The position numbers and the translations under genes are program-made. The notes beneath the pieces were generated by a model. That model was not told the origin of the DNA. It did not search any database and saw only the letters and a program-made list of their open reading frames with translations. Positions 61,287 to 64,000 of a stretch of 64,000 nucleotides of DNA are shown here, one piece after another. This stretch comes from a virus. Positions within the stretch are counted from its first letter, which is position 1; each line of letters begins with the position of its first letter. The stretch covers positions 1 to 64,000 of the IMG/VR virus record IMGVR_UViG_3300036770_003093. The stretch is one strand, 5' to 3'.

Positions 61287-63491
61287 TTATTTAAAGTTTT
61301 TAAATGGACTCCTCTTCATACCTACTGGCAATACAGATTTGCCCATGTGTCTAAACGGACTATTATTAAATTTACTCAATTTATCTGATTTTTCCAATTT
61401 ACCGTCATCTCTAATTACACGCTTTACATATCCCCGGTTTGTTTGCTGAATTTTAGCAAATGCTACCAGGGCAGAAAAAGCAACTAATCTATCCACGTTA
61501 AGACCATCTTGATAAGCCTGCATTTCGCGCAATAGCATTATATCAGGTATACGTTCAACACCAAATTTTGTACGTACAACTTTACCATCTTCATCTATTT
61601 CCTCATCTAGCTTTTCTTGCAGATACTCAATAGCATAAGATAGAAGATGACTTTTAAATAAGGTGCCGGTATTCTTCCAACCATAATCTGCATATACAGC
61701 TTTGTTAGAAGTAATTTCTTTCAAGAAAAGTATCTGATCTTTTGGTACCAAATACTTTTGCTTACGCTTCATCATCATGTATTGAATAAATAAGCTGACG
61801 TTATTCTCTACAAGAGTCCAAGCATTATAAAATTCAATTATGTTTTCTAGGCGCTCATGAGTTTGCTTAATATCATCAAAACGGCCACACCAGGATGCAA
61901 CAATTTTATCTCCCTCTACATAACTATTTACAGTATCAGCTTCAACCTTTGTAACTTCCGTTGGAGCTTTATACACAAATATCGAGCACAACGAATCTGA
62001 CGTTGTAGTTTTTCCTTCTCCCACAGGGTCAATAGACGCGTAGTACATGCCAAAAGACGGATCCTTAACAGGGCGCTCGTATATAACCACGACACCCTCT
62101 TTATCAACCGCATTTTTAGGGACTGGAAATTCATTAATAGGGAGCTTACGAGTTTCTTTAATAACAACTTTATCATGTTCATCACGAATTAAATTAACAT
62201 ATTCAATAGAAATTTCTTTATCTAAAATACGTCTAATTTGCGCATTAACAAGATGTTGTGGAAACTTTGACTCCTTTCTATAAGCAAAAGCCTCTTCTAT
62301 ATTTCTAGGATGCTGTGATATACGCAATTGATACTTATCTGCCGGCAACTCTTTCTTCCATGTGGCAAACTGTTCTTCTAATGCTACAAGGGCTTCTTCC
62401 ACTTTTGAATTGCCATATTCGTCGATAAAGGGTGGCATTGACCACTGCTCTGGTATGAATAATCCAGATTTTCCATGGGTGCCGTCTTTATCAATAAGAT
62501 TTGATTCCACCGCGTAAATATCATTTACCTCTGGTTTTAGAATCATTTCTTTGAGAGGTTCACATTGATCAAGATCACCTACAGATCCTGCTGCTATAAA
62601 CATACCACTGGTTATAAAACCAGATTTTAGTGCAGGTCTTATATACTCAAAAGTATCATTCATCTTTGGTGCAATACCGGCTTCTTCATGAAAGAAGTAT
62701 TTACATGGACCACCTACACCATTTGTGGGATCTTTCTCAAATGACATACCTTGAATAGTACCTTTAAGACCAACCTCACTTTTTCTATTACCCTTACGCA
62801 CCTCAATCTTCTGTTGCCACATTAATGTCTTACTAGGATTGAATGGTCTATACCATGCAGTATGCTCATTCAAGAAAGCAGCATATTCATCTAGCATTTT
62901 CCAGGTACCTTTCTCATTAATGTAATCTTTAAGACTAGCACCCATTTTTAAGGTAACACCCTCTTCAAACCAAACCTGATTTATAAGCTTTGCAGAATGA
63001 AAGTATGAACTAGCAATCTGACGTTTCTTAAGAATGGCGCTGTGTTTATAATGAAGCTCTGCTAGTAACTCATAAAGGGCCATATGATACTGCGCGTCGC
63101 GAACTTTTGCAAAACCAAACAGGCTCTCTTCCTTATCGTAAATAGGTAAGAAATTAAGCCACATGTAGTAATCACGGCATACATACCATGTCTTATCACC
63201 AGAAATAACTATTATACCATTTCTGTTTTTTACTTTCTGATCATCCCAGTAGTTGACAAAATCTTTGCTTTTAATAGGCGCCTGGCAAAAATAGTTGCGT
63301 TCATTAAATATGGTTGCCTGTTCGTTAAAGATAGCAGTGTCTTCATTAAAACCATACTGACCTGGTTCTTTAAACCGGTCAAGTACAAAAGATTTAAACT
63401 CTTCACGATTACCAAATTCTGTAACTTCCCAGTTTCCATTACGCCAGGTTGGTATACGCTCATAGTATTTTACACCACTCCTACTGATCAT
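61287..63491 (-). CDS. Terminase large subunit
   Basis: 734 residues. ATPase: a degenerate Walker A at about residues 154-168 (LKKRQIASSYFHSAKLI, where the usual GKT/S is not present), Walker B at 264-272 (KYFFHEEAG with the catalytic Glu). Nuclease (RNase H fold): ASIDPVGEG with D488, DS at 499-500, and NVDRLVAFSALVAF near residue 680. Length and motif order fit crAss-like TerL. Drives ATP-dependent DNA packaging through the portal and cuts the concatemer. Overlaps the upstream gene by 11 nt. Confidence 0.85.
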   Translation of the reverse strand: MISRSGVKYYERIPTWRNGNWEVTEFGNREEFKSFVLDRFKEPGQYGFNEDTAIFNEQATIFNERNYFCQAPIKSKDFVNYWDDQKVKNRNGIIVISGDKTWYVCRDYYMWLNFLPIYDKEESLFGFAKVRDAQYHMALYELLAELHYKHSAILKKRQIASSYFHSAKLINQVWFEEGVTLKMGASLKDYINEKGTWKMLDEYAAFLNEHTAWYRPFNPSKTLMWQQKIEVRKGNRKSEVGLKGTIQGMSFEKDPTNGVGGPCKYFFHEEAGIAPKMNDTFEYIRPALKSGFITSGMFIAAGSVGDLDQCEPLKEMILKPEVNDIYAVESNLIDKDGTHGKSGLFIPEQWSMPPFIDEYGNSKVEEALVALEEQFATWKKELPADKYQLRISQHPRNIEEAFAYRKESKFPQHLVNAQIRRILDKEISIEYVNLIRDEHDKVVIKETRKLPINEFPVPKNAVDKEGVVVIYERPVKDPSFGMYYASIDPVGEGKTTTSDSLCSIFVYKAPTEVTKVEADTVNSYVEGDKIVASWCGRFDDIKQTHERLENIIEFYNAWTLVENNVSLFIQYMMMKRKQKYLVPKDQILFLKEITSNKAVYADYGWKNTGTLFKSHLLSYAIEYLQEKLDEEIDEDGKVVRTKFGVERIPDIMLLREMQAYQDGLNVDRLVAFSALVAFAKIQQTNRGYVKRVIRDDGKLEKSDKLSKFNNSPFRHMGKSVLPVGMKRSPFKNFK

Positions 63492-63993
63492 ATGCTAAGT
63501 TTTGGCCTCCGCGAACTGAGGATTGTTGTTCATCTTTAAGATCTCTGTATGCACCTTTAAAGCTTTCACGAATCTGTTGATACTTAGCTGCAGCATTAAC
63601 AAGAGAGTTGATATTACCATCTCTACCATGCTCAATTGGCGTATTTTCCATGTAATCTGCCAATCTATCAAGCATTGTTTTGATTCCCCTGTACGCGCGC
63701 GATGTTGGTGTTTCATACAGTTTCTTAACAACATCTAATGCATGCATGATATAAGCATCCTCTGTAGAAAAGTCAGCATCTATTTCTTGAAGAATAAGCT
63801 CTTCGCGATCAATATCTGGAACATCAAAAAAAGGATTTAGATCCGGGTTCATACAGGTCATGTAAAACACATACTGATAAATCTTAATATAGTTATCAGG
63901 ATATTCATCCATGATAGTCTTAAGACTTTTCATAGTGTAGCAGTGCTCAGTAGGCACCACAGCACCATTTTGAATATCAAATATTCTCACCAT
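63481..63993 (-). CDS. Conserved gene upstream of TerL, possible small terminase
   Basis: 170 residues as started at ATG 63993; the frame is still open at the window end, so the true start could lie outside. Helical throughout: MKSLKTIMDEYPDNYIKIYQ, FYMTCMNPDLNPFFDVPDID and a C-terminal helix (YQQIRESFKGAYRDLKDEQ). Position before TerL and size suit a small terminase or its substitute, but no DNA-binding HTH is evident. Stop lies inside the TerL start (11-nt overlap). Confidence 0.4.
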   Translation of the reverse strand: MVRIFDIQNGAVVPTEHCYTMKSLKTIMDEYPDNYIKIYQYVFYMTCMNPDLNPFFDVPDIDREELILQEIDADFSTEDAYIMHALDVVKKLYETPTSRAYRGIKTMLDRLADYMENTPIEHGRDGNINSLVNAAAKYQQIRESFKGAYRDLKDEQQSSVRGGQNLAYDQ

Positions 63994-64000
63994 TGTAATT

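Noticed and set aside
1-64000. tRNA, rRNA, CRISPR array, IS element or integrase
   Set aside because: Nothing fitting was found on either strand; gaps between genes are all about 110 bases or shorter.

Overview
This window is a 64-kb piece of the late (virion) half of a tailed-phage genome, almost certainly a crAss-like phage (order Crassvirales) of a Bacteroidota host. The basis is the gene order TerL - portal - acidic linker protein - major capsid protein - connector/ring proteins - very large tail protein - giant cargo proteins - giant RNA polymerase with a DFDFD metal-binding motif. The DNA is AT-rich (about one third GC by eye), there are no Shine-Dalgarno-like sites in front of most genes, and every supported gene lies on the minus strand. 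I see no tRNA, CRISPR, IS element or strand switch, and no gene-free stretch over about 110 bases.

Layout, in the direction of transcription (high to low coordinates). 63993-54926: a gene just upstream of TerL, TerL, portal, putative scaffold, major capsid protein and a small fibre-like protein. 54903-51294: a 334-aa putative structural protein and ten very small, mostly strongly basic proteins rich in KKGG/YGG motifs, two of them too short to be found by a 60-codon cutoff. 51287-42899: a connector/ring candidate, a Dps-like four-helix protein, an abundant-looking 542-aa virion protein in its own terminator-bounded unit, then Cys-rich fibre/receptor-binding candidates (a beta-propeller and two fibronectin III proteins). 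42787 to the left edge: one translationally coupled operon of more than 42 kb encoding two ring proteins, the 1,680-aa tail stabilisation/muzzle protein and eight giant proteins, the last one cut by the window edge.

The giant proteins look like cargo ejected with the genome. Together they carry an NlpC/P60-like cysteine peptidase, an L,D-transpeptidase (YkuD)-like domain, a lysozyme-like domain, three separate HExxH zinc-peptidase motifs, a PD-(D/E)XK nuclease-like domain, a possible ADP-ribosyltransferase fold and the RNA polymerase. The polymerase ends in a tail of three nucleotide-type domains (SLOG/DprA-like, ASCH-like, A1S_2505-like). A likely division of labour is cell-wall penetration by the first-encoded cargo proteins and early transcription plus host take-over by the last-encoded ones.

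The most novel-looking signals are: (i) a recurring peptide of the form GG-(S)-LP-[KRT]-[AYF]-Q/E shared by three consecutive giant proteins, with its KAQ and GG parts also in the small basic proteins; (ii) the element GTATATTA placed 5-6 nt before four start codons that open transcription units, which may be a phage promoter giving near-leaderless mRNA; (iii) an AACCCTT element 13-17 nt before the start of four structural genes; and (iv) the small basic protein cluster itself. All family assignments are from reading motifs; no database search was possible.
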